The notes: generated from the sequence alone by a model not told the origin. A DNA stretch of 64,000 nt from Janibacter terrae NBRC 107853 (GCF_001591405.1 NZ_BCUV01000007.1:496001-560000); one strand, 5' to 3'. Positions 46,150 through 55,359 are shown, numbered from the stretch's first letter. Made by a program: numbers and translations.

Positions 46150-46569
46150 ATGGGTCCCGTGCGACGACTCCTGGGGATCCTGCTGCTGCCACTGCTGCTC
46201 GTCGGCTGCTCGGAGCCCGGCTCGGCCCTCTCCCGCGCGGAGAGCACGGGGATCCTCAACGTCGGCGTCGTCGACAACCCGCCCACGGCCGTCCCGGACG
46301 AGGGGGGCGACGTCAGCGGTCCCGCCGCTGCGCTCGTCACCGACTACGCGGACTCGATCGGCGCCCACCCCAGCTGGCAGGTCGGCGAGCTCGACGCCCT
46401 CTCCGCCGCGGTCGAACGCGGTGAGGTGGACGTGATCATCGGTGCCGAGGGACCGACGAAGGGGGTCACCCCCACCTCGTCGTCGGGAGAGTCCGGCGTG
46501 GTGCTGGTGGGCGAGCAGGAGACGCCGCTCAAGGACTCGATCAACACGTGGTTGGCCGAGCGGGGCTGA
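46150..46569 (+). CDS. Short solute-binding-like lipoprotein
   Basis: This 139-residue protein has a lipoprotein signal (LLLPLLLVGC, Cys about 20). About 100 residues follow that resemble only the first lobe of a family 3 solute-binding protein (ILNVGVVDNPPTAV, then ELDALSAAVERGEVDVIIGAEG). A normal member has about 260 residues, so this one lacks the second lobe. It may be a degenerate or specialised ligand-binding protein. The ATG lies 6 nt after TATGCA. It ends at the left edge of the accessory region. Confidence 0.68.
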   Translation: MGPVRRLLGILLLPLLLVGCSEPGSALSRAESTGILNVGVVDNPPTAVPDEGGDVSGPAAALVTDYADSIGAHPSWQVGELDALSAAVERGEVDVIIGAEGPTKGVTPTSSSGESGVVLVGEQETPLKDSINTWLAERG

Positions 46570-46913
46570 CCGTCAGGTACGCGCCGCCTGAGACACGCTG
46601 CGGCGAGATCTGCAGCAGGATCGCGGCATCGCGCACCGTCAACCCTTCCCCTAGGACATCACCGACTGCGCGGGCGAGCTGCTCAGTGGCCGACGCTCGC
46701 GCAAGCTTCCGCCCCATGGCGCAGCCGGATGGCTTCATCGATGTCGCCTTGGATCTCGGGGCGAGGGGCAGCGCTGAGGCTCGCCTCGACCTCGTCCGCA
46801 TCGACTCCGGTCATCGTCGCCACCGCGTCGGCCACGACGCCGGCCACCTGGTCGAGACGCTTGGCCCGTGGAAGGACACCCGGAACGTGGGGCGCCTGAA
46901 CCAGCGCGCCGAC
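46560..46913 (-). pseudogene. HicB-like antitoxin gene, frameshifted
   Basis: Read on the minus strand, one frame gives LVQAPHVPGV, then RAKRLDQVAGVVADAVATMTG, typical of HicB antitoxins. A second frame continues with LARAVGDVLGEGLTVRDAAILLQISPQRVS, the helix-turn-helix end of the same family. The switch of frame falls at about 46700-46730, and frame one stops at 46683. No start codon is clear, and no HicA toxin gene adjoins. The gene is dead unless the frame change is a sequencing error. Confidence 0.7.
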
Positions 46914-46958
46914 TGGCGCCGAAGGGGCCTCACGCCAGTACGGAAGTACTCACAGGGT

Positions 46959-49520
46959 TCATCGCAAGGGCGTGGCCTGCGCGGGTACTTGAACCGCGGC
47001 GAGAACTTGCTGACTGACTTGGGAATAGACGTCGATATTGAGCTCGGGGGCTACCCACAAGGAGACGGTTGCCGCGAACGAAACAGGGCTCCCGTCCAAC
47101 CCGCCAGCCTGCTCCTCGCACTTCACTGTTAGGGCCATCGAGTCTCCGTACCCAGCGCTACTGGCTCGCTCCGTCTCGTACACCTGCTGCTCTACCGTCC
47201 CCCGGCCCGCAAGCGCATAGCTCACGTCCCGAGTATTTAGGTTCGCCGAGGCGACAAGGCCGACTGGCTTGGCAAACTGCAGTTTCGCGCAGCGGTACTG
47301 ACGATGCTTCCAGTTGACTGGCGACATCCAAGCGACCGTCGCTGCCACCCTCTTGGTTCCACTGACTTGCAGGCCGTCTGGAAGCGGCACCTCGAGCGTG
47401 ACTTGTTCCTGCCCGCCAATCTCGCCGACGAAGATGAGCGCAATTTCGTTGGGGGCGCACCCTGTGACCAAATCAAGAGCCCGAGTGCCGTAACCCAAAA
47501 GGCGGTCCACGGGAAGCGATCCTGAATCCAGCCCCTCCGGCCAGCGAGCTTCGTGGACCAATAGTGCCTTGAGGGCACACGCAGCCTGGGCCCGGGTAAG
47601 GCCTCCACCATCACTCGCAACATCCCGAAGGACCTCAGCGAACTCGGCGGCCCGCCGTGAGACCAAGGCAGCAGCTGCGCTAGTTCCTGTAACAAAGGAG
47701 GTCCCCGAGCTGGGGGCAGCAGCGCTCCATGAGGCAGCCTTGATTCCGGGTCCGCGCGTCACCGGCGCCGGCTGCAGAACCACCGGCTGGCCGCCCAACG
47801 ACGGATCTTGGAACAACTGCCTGCCTCCCGGGGCAGCGAGCTCGGGTTTCACCGACCTCTTGAATCCACGGCCGACGGCAGTCACCGGGCTGATGGACGG
47901 CTCCCCATCGCTGGGATCGAAGCGGTTGCCAAGGTAGAAGTCCGTCGTGGCGTCCTCATGCATCGCCCCCACGGTTAGAGCGTTGAGCGCCTCGGCAGGG
48001 CTAAGGAGCCGTCGGTTCATTGCGTCGACAGCCATCGCATCGGCGATGACCGCTATACGGTCCCCGCTCGCAGTTTCCTTCAACTTTGATCCGGTGATTC
48101 CCGGAACTGGCAAGGTGGGGTGGTTTCCTGCCGAAACCACGATCAGCACGCCGTACTCCGCAGCCAACCAATCGATCGTTCGCGCCCAAGCAGATGGGAT
48201 GGTGTCGAAGGGCATTGCAGGGTCGCCCAGCGAGATATTGATGACTTGCACACTGGGAGCGGCGCCAGACGACCCATCAACTCCGAAGATGTCAACAAAT
48301 GAACGACGTATTAGGTCGGGAATCAATGCACCCTCGAGAGCCTCGCCACCGGAGTGAACATCAGGGCGCAGGACGGGTCGAACCACCACAGGGCTCTGAA
48401 GGGGGGTAGACGTTGCGCTCAGATCACCCCAGATCAGGATTGACGTCATGGCGGTGCCATGCACCCGGCGATCGGCCGTATATGCCGGGTCGCCCTGAAG
48501 GTCGTCCGGGTCATGAAGGATGATCCGGTCGCGCAGGAGGTGATGGTTGGCGATTGGGACCCCATCGAGGATTGCAAGCACAGGTTCGGCAGTGGGCAGC
48601 TCCAAATCTGCCTGAACCAACTCCTCCTGCTCACCTGGGGACGCAGGTGCAGATGCTTGGGGAACCGCACGCAGGTACATGACATCTGCGGATCGGACAA
48701 TCGCGATGTCCTCATAATCCCCTGCTGCAAGCCGCCGCAGCGTACTCACGGGGATTGCCGCGCCAACAGCGTGATACCCGACCTCTTTTATAGTGGCGGT
48801 GCCTTGAACGGCGCCACCCTCCTCCCTGACTAACGTCGAAACACGATCCTCAACGGCGCTTCGAGTGGCGGCGCTCGAGCGAAACCACAATTCGATCTCT
48901 ACCGCAATCGTTTGACCGTCAAGTAGGCCGTCCAAACGCTCGGCCACCCCAGCCATTCGGAGTCGGTCTTGGGGGCCCCAAGGTCGCACGTCGTGCAGGT
49001 GGGAAAATAGCTGTCTGAACGGGCCAAAACCCCACGCAACTGACCCCTGATCGACCCAAGCGTTCCAAAGAGAGACCAGATCTTTAGCTTGCGCTTGTGT
49101 CGCGCACAACGCGTGGAGGCAACTGGGAACGGGGGCGTCACTCCCCGTGAGTTCACCGCGCTTGTTGACGCGGGGAAAATTCTCGTCGGGCTCCGTCTCC
49201 TCCTCAGCCTCCATAAGGATTTCAATGCCAGCCCTCTCGGCAGCCTTGGTGAGGTCCACGCGTGAGTCGATCGTCTCGAAGACGACTACCAGTTCGGGAT
49301 CGGTTTCGGGCAGGGAGTGCGTGGCGACGACACGGGCGCTCGAGAAGGCTTTCTCCAGAGCTCGCACTTTAGATCCCAAGCGGGTGGCTTGATCGCGCCG
49401 GTCCGGCAAGCCTACCTTCGGTGTGCCACCACCCGTCCTAGCTATCGCAGTGCGCGGCCCGGGCCTTGACAGAAGAATTGGGCGCGCCTCAGTAGTTTCC
49501 CCTGCGTTGCTGCTCATCAT
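46959..49520 (-). CDS. ietS: Subtilisin-like protease of an IetAS-type defence system (IetS)
   Basis: This 853-residue protein has an N-terminal region of about 300 residues without a known fold and then an S8 protease domain. The catalytic triad lies in VLAILDGVPI (Asp), RRVHGTAMTS (His) and SSGTSFVTGTSAAA (Ser). No signal peptide is present, so it acts in the cytoplasm. It overlaps the AAA+ ATPase gene by 4 nt. This pair, ATPase plus S8 protease, is the composition of IetAS, reported as an antiphage system. Codon use is less GC-biased than the backbone. Confidence 0.85.
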   Translation of the reverse strand: MMSSNAGETTEARPILLSRPGPRTAIARTGGGTPKVGLPDRRDQATRLGSKVRALEKAFSSARVVATHSLPETDPELVVVFETIDSRVDLTKAAERAGIEILMEAEEETEPDENFPRVNKRGELTGSDAPVPSCLHALCATQAQAKDLVSLWNAWVDQGSVAWGFGPFRQLFSHLHDVRPWGPQDRLRMAGVAERLDGLLDGQTIAVEIELWFRSSAATRSAVEDRVSTLVREEGGAVQGTATIKEVGYHAVGAAIPVSTLRRLAAGDYEDIAIVRSADVMYLRAVPQASAPASPGEQEELVQADLELPTAEPVLAILDGVPIANHHLLRDRIILHDPDDLQGDPAYTADRRVHGTAMTSILIWGDLSATSTPLQSPVVVRPVLRPDVHSGGEALEGALIPDLIRRSFVDIFGVDGSSGAAPSVQVINISLGDPAMPFDTIPSAWARTIDWLAAEYGVLIVVSAGNHPTLPVPGITGSKLKETASGDRIAVIADAMAVDAMNRRLLSPAEALNALTVGAMHEDATTDFYLGNRFDPSDGEPSISPVTAVGRGFKRSVKPELAAPGGRQLFQDPSLGGQPVVLQPAPVTRGPGIKAASWSAAAPSSGTSFVTGTSAAAALVSRRAAEFAEVLRDVASDGGGLTRAQAACALKALLVHEARWPEGLDSGSLPVDRLLGYGTRALDLVTGCAPNEIALIFVGEIGGQEQVTLEVPLPDGLQVSGTKRVAATVAWMSPVNWKHRQYRCAKLQFAKPVGLVASANLNTRDVSYALAGRGTVEQQVYETERASSAGYGDSMALTVKCEEQAGGLDGSPVSFAATVSLWVAPELNIDVYSQVSQQVLAAVQVPAQATPLR

Positions 49521-50512
49521 CGCCCCTGTGTGAGTTCAGTGGAACTCGCCCGTTGTTTCCATTGTGCAAGCCGGCTGCGGGCGATCTGTGACAAGGGGAT
49601 GTCCCCGCCGGCAAGAACTGCTCGGCGCTCGATGTCCCACGCGAGCTCTTCCAGTTCGGCGAGACTGGCGCCCCCCATAGCCTCCGCGATCGTGCGGGGC
49701 GCCAGCCCGAGGCCTCGCTTGCTGCGTTCAGTATGCATTTCAAGCCATCGGATCATCGACGCGCGCGACGCCGCGGGAAGAGCGAGACGGAGCTGCATCC
49801 GACGCCATACAGCCTTGTCAAGCAATTCTTTATGATTGGTCGCGGCGATGACTAGCACGTGAGGCGGAAGTTGATCAATTTGGAGCAGAAGGGAACTCAC
49901 AACACGCTTAATCTCGCCTGTTTCGTGGGTGTCGCCGCGCTCCTTGGCCACGGTGTCGAACTCGTCGAAAAAAAGGACGCACTGCTGCGACCTCGCATGA
50001 TCGAAGAGGCGGTCGAGTCGGCTTGCGGTCTCACCAAGGAAACTGCCTATGAGTCCCTCGTACCGAACGGACAGCAGGGGGACCATCAGCGTGCTCGCGA
50101 TCGCCTCGGCAAGCGACGTCTTTCCCGAGCCCGGAGGGCCCGTGAGGAGCACACGGTGGCGCGGCTCGAGCCCATAAGACCTCAAGAGGTCGCGACGAAA
50201 GTGCTCCTCGACTAATTCGTTTACTGCCGTGCGCACTACATCTGGAAGGACAAGTTCGTTCAGTTTCCTGTCAGGCTCTGTCGCGAGAAGGAGGCTGTCG
50301 CTGCCAGTTCCCCCTTCAACGGGTTGGCGGGGTGCGAGATTTCCATTCGGAGAAGTAAAGGACTTGAGGGCTTGCTCGAGGTCGCGCGCCAGCATGTAGT
50401 GCTTCTTGCTGCGCTCCTCAGCGATGAGTGCCTCAACGGATCGCGAGAACGCTCGCCGATCTTGCCCGCCTCCGGAGCGGACCAAGGCCAGAAGTAGATC
50501 AGCGCGTGCCAT
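49517..50512 (-). CDS. ietA: AAA+ ATPase of an IetAS-type defence system (IetA)
   Basis: This 331-residue AAA+ ATPase has Walker A GPPGSGKTS (about residues 119-127), Walker B VLFFDEFD, sensor 1 VIAATNHKE and an arginine-finger region WRRMQLRLALP. It is coupled to the downstream subtilisin-like gene (ATGA overlap). The ATPase is thought to regulate or feed the protease after phage sensing. The ATG at 50512 begins MARADLLLALV; the frame is open further upstream but without family-like sequence. The pair lies just outside the left attachment repeat of the integrated element. Confidence 0.85.
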   Translation of the reverse strand: MARADLLLALVRSGGGQDRRAFSRSVEALIAEERSKKHYMLARDLEQALKSFTSPNGNLAPRQPVEGGTGSDSLLLATEPDRKLNELVLPDVVRTAVNELVEEHFRRDLLRSYGLEPRHRVLLTGPPGSGKTSLAEAIASTLMVPLLSVRYEGLIGSFLGETASRLDRLFDHARSQQCVLFFDEFDTVAKERGDTHETGEIKRVVSSLLLQIDQLPPHVLVIAATNHKELLDKAVWRRMQLRLALPAASRASMIRWLEMHTERSKRGLGLAPRTIAEAMGGASLAELEELAWDIERRAVLAGGDIPLSQIARSRLAQWKQRASSTELTQGR

Positions 50513-51023
50513 GCGGACAGTCTGGCTTACGCGGTCACGGTCGAGGCGCGGCGGGGGGCCGACTGTCCGTGCACCTGCGCGGTGGAACCCGCGACGGCGA
50601 CCTTGCCCTGCTCTAGGATCCGTGACCTGGACCATCAGGAAGGTGCCGGCGCGGAACTGCCGCTCGACCAAGGTGACGTACGCACCGGACGTCCAAACTC
50701 CACCTCAGCGGGTCCGCGTCCGGCGGCAACGACACGCTCTACGCACTTGATCTCCTACACGCCGCTCGCAGTCCGATACGCCGGGCGGCGCGGAGCCAGT
50801 GTCCCTAGTCAGATCATCAACGTGGGTTCGGACGGGCCGGTCGTCGGCGCGGTCGATGGTGGCCGGCGCCAGAGCCGCACTGCGTGTTTCCCTGTCTCAG
50901 GGCTTCGACGCTGGCGCCCGCACCTCGACCAGCGCGAGAGCGGCAGCGGCCGAGGAGCTCTCGAGACTTGGTCGCTGGCGCTCTTCCTCCCGCCCACGCG
51001 AGCGTGGGACCCAGACAAGCGTC
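50513..51023. other. Upstream region of ietAS up to attL; no gene seen
   Basis: These 511 bp lie between the ietA start and the left attachment repeat. Open frames are short or overlap on both strands without family resemblance. GC is high. I see no RNA gene. The ietAS promoter should be close to 50520-50600 but no convincing -10 could be picked. Confidence 0.4.
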
Positions 51024-51061
51024 GAGCTGGCGAAGGGACTCGAACCCTCAACCACCTGTTT
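51024..51061. repeat. attL, 38-bp copy of tRNA-Thr 3' half
   Basis: The sequence GAGCTGGCGAAGGG through CACCTGTTT is identical to 61026-61063. It is only part of a tRNA gene: the sequence beyond position 51061 no longer matches. Crossover must take place inside these 38 bp. Confidence 0.93.
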
Positions 51062-51174
51062 CCCTGCGGGCCTCCTCGGCTGGATACTGCTGGGACTCGG
51101 ATTCCCTGTGTTTCCAACGGTTTTCGCGTGCATGCGAGGCGGCGTATCGGCCTGGATCCGACGATCTGGGGACG

Positions 51175-51197
51175 AAAGTGGAGGCTTAAGTGGAGGG
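51175..51197 (+). repeat. Arm-type direct repeats near attL
   Basis: AAAGTGGAGGC (51175-51185) is followed 12 nt later by TAAGTGGAGGG (51187-51197). The same motif pair occurs near attR (60957-60979). Repeats at both ends of an integrated element are good candidates for Int or Xis arm-binding sites. Confidence 0.6.
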
Positions 51198-51721
51198 CTG
51201 GCCAGATCTAGCCGCCGACCCTGTAGCGGAGCAGAGGAGCCTGCCGGAGTGGCCGGGTCAAGGGTGGACGGAGTCCATCACGAAGTGACGCGGAGCGCCC
51301 TTGATGCGGTCCGGAGGTGGGCGGAGAGTGAAGCGGAGGGTCGGAGGCGTGAGGGTGACGTGATCGCTCTCGGTGCCACGTAGCTGCAACAGGGAAGGGA
51401 GCGGCGCTCGGGATCAAGTCCTGGGCGCCGCTTCTTTGTGCCGTGCGGGCTCGGCCCGCCGCCGCGCCCGGAACGGCCGCAGGCCGCACGCCCGGCACGG
51501 CGGCGGGCCGAAGGCCCGCCGGCTCGCGCCGGAGGCGCGCTTGAGTCAGTAGAGAAACTCCTCACGGGCAATGCCGGCAGGCAGCACGATGTTTGACCTA
51601 TGCCAACAGGAGCGGGCGCGTGAGGCAGCCATCCACCCAGGAGGGCCCGCTCGCGGGTGAGCCAGAGGCGGCAAGCAAGAACCGCGGGAAGCGCTGCTCG
51701 ACTCGCCACGGCCGCTGGACG
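51198..51721. other. GC-rich hairpin region of the element; no gene
   Basis: No convincing coding frame is seen. Between about 51450 and 51520 there are nested inverted repeats: GGCCCGCCGCCG pairs with CGGCGGCGGGCC, and CGGCGGGCC-GAA-GGCCCGCCG forms a tight hairpin. Such structure could serve as a transfer locus (clt), a single-strand origin or a terminator. The choice among these is open. Confidence 0.45.
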
Positions 51722-52714
51722 CTAACCGACTTCTAGTTCGAGGAGGGTCCAATCTTTGATGAAAAACTTCGAACCTTCTGGGGTGTCAGTGAATTCAAAT
51801 CCCAGTGTGACAAGCCACATCGAGAACAGATCCGCCAAATCGGACGTGAGATGTACGAGATCCTTACGTGGGATCCGTTCATCAGCGCCGGGAACATTCG
51901 CAAGCAGAAGGGTGAACTCGGGCCAGTGGGGTTCAATCATGGCTACCCATAGTTCGTGCTCCGTAACGCTCGTGGGAAGCCCAAGTCCGGCAACGCGATG
52001 CTCTGCCGCGACGTATCCGAGAAGCTTCCAGACGGTGTGGGTCTCTTGGAGAACATCACCCGACAGCTTTCCAACGTCCATATGGGACTGGTACTCCACG
52101 GTGGCGATACGCTGGAGATCGCTGAGCCAAGTCTTCGCTGACGAGATCAGATCGTCGGCGGTCCACCCCGACGGGACCTCTCTACTGGCGACGAGCTCCG
52201 CACGGTACTCCTCGATCACTTGGTCAGCCGCGACCAAGAGGTTACGTCTCGCCCAAGGCGATGACTCGAAGTCCTCGCTGGCTTCCCCGCGCTGAGCCAT
52301 AACCACATGCTGGCCTTCGTGCACCACGGTGTGAAGCGCGCTCTCGGCAACGTCGCGAACATCCTCTGCGCTCTCGGGCAGAACGAACATCACGGCTTGC
52401 AGGAGCACGTCGATGCTCGAGTCTGGGAGGGAAATCGTCTTCCCACCCACCATCCCGGTGTTGCGCCGCGTGTTGAAGTTCTCGTGGTAGTTCGAACCGG
52501 GTTCGCCTCGATCTTGCACGGAGCGCACAAAATCCCCAGTGATGACAAGCCTGGTCTTCGTCGTGTCCACCCCACACGCGGCCAGCACAGCGGCACAGCC
52601 TCGAAGCAGAGGCGGAAACTCCCCGGCCTCAGGATCGGCGCCCAGCACGGAGGGGTCGACGTACTCAAAGACGAGCGAGACAACCGCTCCTGGCTTCTCC
52701 TTCTCATTGGTCAT
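51722..52714 (-). CDS. HEXXH-motif putative metallopeptidase, AICE cargo
   Basis: This 330-residue protein (start MTNEKEKPG at 52714) has no family I recognise. A zinc-protease motif H132-E-G-Q-H136 sits in a predicted helix (ALHTVVHEGQHVVMAQ). EEYRAE follows about 32 residues later (E168/E169), the usual place for the third ligand of gluzincins. There is no signal peptide or membrane helix, so it is cytoplasmic. It follows a PIN-like gene on the same strand with a 99-nt gap. Together with that gene it forms the cargo of the integrated element. A role in defence or toxicity is a guess from context. Confidence 0.7.
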   Translation of the reverse strand: MTNEKEKPGAVVSLVFEYVDPSVLGADPEAGEFPPLLRGCAAVLAACGVDTTKTRLVITGDFVRSVQDRGEPGSNYHENFNTRRNTGMVGGKTISLPDSSIDVLLQAVMFVLPESAEDVRDVAESALHTVVHEGQHVVMAQRGEASEDFESSPWARRNLLVAADQVIEEYRAELVASREVPSGWTADDLISSAKTWLSDLQRIATVEYQSHMDVGKLSGDVLQETHTVWKLLGYVAAEHRVAGLGLPTSVTEHELWVAMIEPHWPEFTLLLANVPGADERIPRKDLVHLTSDLADLFSMWLVTLGFEFTDTPEGSKFFIKDWTLLELEVG

Positions 52715-52813
52715 GAGCGGCAGGCTAGCGTGCATACCGACTGTCGCAGGTGCACCGAAGCGATCTTGGCGCAGTCGTCAGGTATGTTCCAACATAGATC
52801 AGTCAAAGCCTGC

Positions 52814-54016
52814 TCAGTCAGGAGAGCCAAGCAACCGCTGGAGATCAGAGAGTGCATCCTGGGCGCGTCGGTGCAGAACTGCCCCAACAGGAACTTTACG
52901 CTCGGCGCGACGCAAGTAGTTTATCGACTTCTTCTCTCCAACCACCAAGTCGCAATATGCAGCAGCATATGAAAGGTACATCCAGTCATTGAGGTCGTTC
53001 GCCTCCCACTTGTCGTCCGAGTTCATCAAGCGCATATGAAGAACTTCTCGGAGACGTCCGAGACCAGGTGCCGCGGATATGGCCGACTCCGCATCGTTTT
53101 TGAGCCATTCAAGAAAGGTCTCAGGGGTCATCCCCGACTCACTTGATGCTGCAGGCAAGTCGTTTCCAAGGTCAGAAATAAAACGAGTGCGCGTAAGGTC
53201 CCGTGCGTACGGCCTCGCGCGCGCGTTGCCTCTCATGTGATCGGCAAACGGCCTAAAGGACTTTGCCCATTCAGCGGCCTTTGCGATACCCGCAGCTTCG
53301 GCCGCCTCCTCCTCCATCAGGATCGCCACGAGAGTCGTCGCCCAGGTCAAGCGCTTTTCGAGCATTTGCAAGTCAATTGGCAGAGCAGTGGGCAGCTCTG
53401 CCCCTGGCATGTCCAAGACAGCCATCGGATCCAAGGTAATTGCGTCGCGTCGGGCAAGTGGTGCGCCACCGAAGAGCGACCTCACCTCGCCTCTACGGAG
53501 CTGAAGCACCGTCCTTAGCTGCCAACCCCGCGTGTATTTCAGCAAAGTCGTGGCGAGGTCCATTCGGCTACGGCCACCGCGTTTTGACGTTTCCACCAAG
53601 TGCGCAGCCGACAACGGCAGAATTACTTGCCCATCAGAGACAGCTCGATCCAATTCAACGAAGAACGACGACTTTTCCACGGGAATGGATCCTGGGTCAT
53701 TGCACCACTTCGCGAAGTCAATCCAGTGGTTCTGGTCGAGATACACCGTCGTTGGCTGCCGGCTGGGACTCGCCCCGAGGCCCAATTCCATAGCGAACGT
53801 CTGTCCGCACGTAGAGACCTCCAATGTCCCGTCAGCCGGGATGAAGGTCGCCCTGGTCACCGCCCCCGACGATTTAGGCGTCTCGAATGGAACTAGAACA
53901 ATTTCACCGTCTGGCATCATGAAGGTCGCCGTACCAGCCCGGTAATCGACAGCAAACATTTTCATGCCATAGGCGATCTCTTGGCGCGCTCCAGTGCGCG
54001 CGGGCCACTCAGTCAC
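52814..54016 (-). CDS. PIN-like nuclease-domain protein, AICE cargo
   Basis: This 400-residue protein has a small N-terminal beta-rich part (residues 18-80) and then a PIN-like domain: VYLDQNHWIDFAKW (D94, N96), ILPLSAAHLVETSK (Glu) and a C-terminal DWMYLSYAAAYCDLVVGEK that supplies the further acidic residues. PIN folds are metal-dependent RNases. A helical insertion of about 200 residues separates the halves, unlike small VapC toxins. The GTG start overlaps the GNAT stop by 8 nt; MKMFAVDY at 53965 is an alternative start. It is third in a GntR-GNAT-PIN-HEXXH run. Confidence 0.72.
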   Translation of the reverse strand: MTEWPARTGARQEIAYGMKMFAVDYRAGTATFMMPDGEIVLVPFETPKSSGAVTRATFIPADGTLEVSTCGQTFAMELGLGASPSRQPTTVYLDQNHWIDFAKWCNDPGSIPVEKSSFFVELDRAVSDGQVILPLSAAHLVETSKRGGRSRMDLATTLLKYTRGWQLRTVLQLRRGEVRSLFGGAPLARRDAITLDPMAVLDMPGAELPTALPIDLQMLEKRLTWATTLVAILMEEEAAEAAGIAKAAEWAKSFRPFADHMRGNARARPYARDLTRTRFISDLGNDLPAASSESGMTPETFLEWLKNDAESAISAAPGLGRLREVLHMRLMNSDDKWEANDLNDWMYLSYAAAYCDLVVGEKKSINYLRRAERKVPVGAVLHRRAQDALSDLQRLLGSPD

Positions 54017-54557
54017 GCGAAGACCCTTGGCCTAAGTAGTTCACAGTACCCGCGGGCGCAACTAGCGCATATCCGTCCTCGCGACAGTTTTCGCCAAACT
54101 GATGGACGATCCTTCCGAGGCGTCTCCAGCCCCTGGCCTCGTATAGCTGGAGGGCACGACGGTCTTTGGTCAGCACGTCCAACACGAGCCCCAGTTGCAT
54201 CTGGTGTGCATTGCTTTCAGCCGCCGCCATCAAAGCGTTGGCAATCCCCTTCCCTCTCGCGTTCGGAGAGACAAAGAGTCGCGCGAGGACGGCTACCCGA
54301 TCAACTGGCCCACCCTCCGCCGCCAACAAGGCAGGCGCGCCATCCTCTAGGGCTGGCCGCAAAAGGGCCACGTGCCCGACTGGGCGATTTCGAAGGAGGG
54401 CGGTCCACTGGCCAAGTGCCTCCGGCAGCTCCACCCACGCCCGAGCATCATCAACACCCTCGACCGGGTAGCCATCACACGCATGGACCAGAACTAGGAC
54501 GTCCGCCAGCACGTCGAGGTCAGTCGACATCGTCGGGCGGATCTCTACATCGCTCAT
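54009..54557 (-). CDS. GNAT-family N-acetyltransferase
   Basis: This 182-residue protein has the GNAT fold. The acetyl-CoA loop is in VSPNARGKGIANALM (about residues 97-111), and the final strand region LYEARGWRRLGR is typical. The substrate is unknown. It overlaps the upstream GntR gene (ATGA) and the downstream PIN-like gene, so all are one transcript. GNAT genes next to KorSA-like regulators recur in such elements, so it may belong to the element's core rather than to the PIN/HEXXH pair. Confidence 0.85.
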   Translation of the reverse strand: MSDVEIRPTMSTDLDVLADVLVLVHACDGYPVEGVDDARAWVELPEALGQWTALLRNRPVGHVALLRPALEDGAPALLAAEGGPVDRVAVLARLFVSPNARGKGIANALMAAAESNAHQMQLGLVLDVLTKDRRALQLYEARGWRRLGRIVHQFGENCREDGYALVAPAGTVNYLGQGSSRD

Positions 54558-55342
54558 TCATCCACCTTCATCGTGTAGTCGAGACCGGAGTAGTCGGCTC
54601 GCATGGTGAACTGCGTGACCTCGAAGGGTCGTCGGTCTTGGTCTAGCCCGGTGTGAAGGACGACGAGGACGGGAACACCCTCCGGGAGCCGTAGCCCGTT
54701 GGCCTCGTCCAGCGTCGGCATTCGCGCCATGACCTCCTCGCGGGTGTACGTGATCTCGTGCCCCAACTCGGCGAACCTTGCGTAGAGGTCGCCCTTTCCA
54801 AGGTTGTCGCCCTGAGCGAGCTCCGTGCCTTCGGCGATGGACCACGGGACGTAGGTGACACCGACCTGCATCGGCTCGTCGTCGGCGAAGTACCAGTTCT
54901 CTCGACGCACGACACTCGGCTCGCCGGCGCTGACGCCCAGACGCTCAGCCACTTCGGACGGCGGCACAACCCGTCCGATCTCCTTGAGGAAGGCGTTCGG
55001 GACTCGATCCTGTGCGGCCAACTCTGCGTGGAATGGCGAGAGGCCGGTCTCCTCGCGCAACTTCCTTGAGTACCGCCACTGGCCGAAGCGCATGAGACGT
55101 GGCTTGCTCCGCACGAAGACGCCCTTGCCGTGATGGGCCGTCACGAGACCGGCCTCTGCGAGTTGGCGGATTGCTTCGCGGGCTGTGTTGCGCGCAACAC
55201 CGTGATCTGACGCGAGCACTCGCTCGGAGGGGAGTCGGTCTCCGGGCTGGAACTCGCCCGACTCGATGGCTGCGCGCAGTGCGGCTGCCACCTGCCGGCT
55301 CGCTGTGCCTGCCCCTTGGGGCGACACCTTCTTCTCGTCCAT
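54554..55342 (-). CDS. KorSA-like GntR/UTRA repressor of the element
   Basis: This 262-residue protein has an N-terminal winged helix (about residues 10-80, LPSERVLASDHGVARNTAREA) and a C-terminal UTRA domain (about 100-255). In pSAM2 the equivalent KorSA represses pra and thereby replication and excision. Three palindromes CTGGCTTAAGCCAG lie between this gene and the divergent 55452 gene. The ATG is 6 nt from TACACT, and one operator sits right behind that box, so it should repress itself. Confidence 0.88.
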   Translation of the reverse strand: MDEKKVSPQGAGTASRQVAAALRAAIESGEFQPGDRLPSERVLASDHGVARNTAREAIRQLAEAGLVTAHHGKGVFVRSKPRLMRFGQWRYSRKLREETGLSPFHAELAAQDRVPNAFLKEIGRVVPPSEVAERLGVSAGEPSVVRRENWYFADDEPMQVGVTYVPWSIAEGTELAQGDNLGKGDLYARFAELGHEITYTREEVMARMPTLDEANGLRLPEGVPVLVVLHTGLDQDRRPFEVTQFTMRADYSGLDYTMKVDE

Positions 55343-55359
55343 CGAACCAGTGTAGGGGT

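Noticed and set aside
51024-51099. A second tRNA-Thr gene at attL
   Set aside because: Only the 38-bp 3' half is present and no cloverleaf can be completed beyond 51061.
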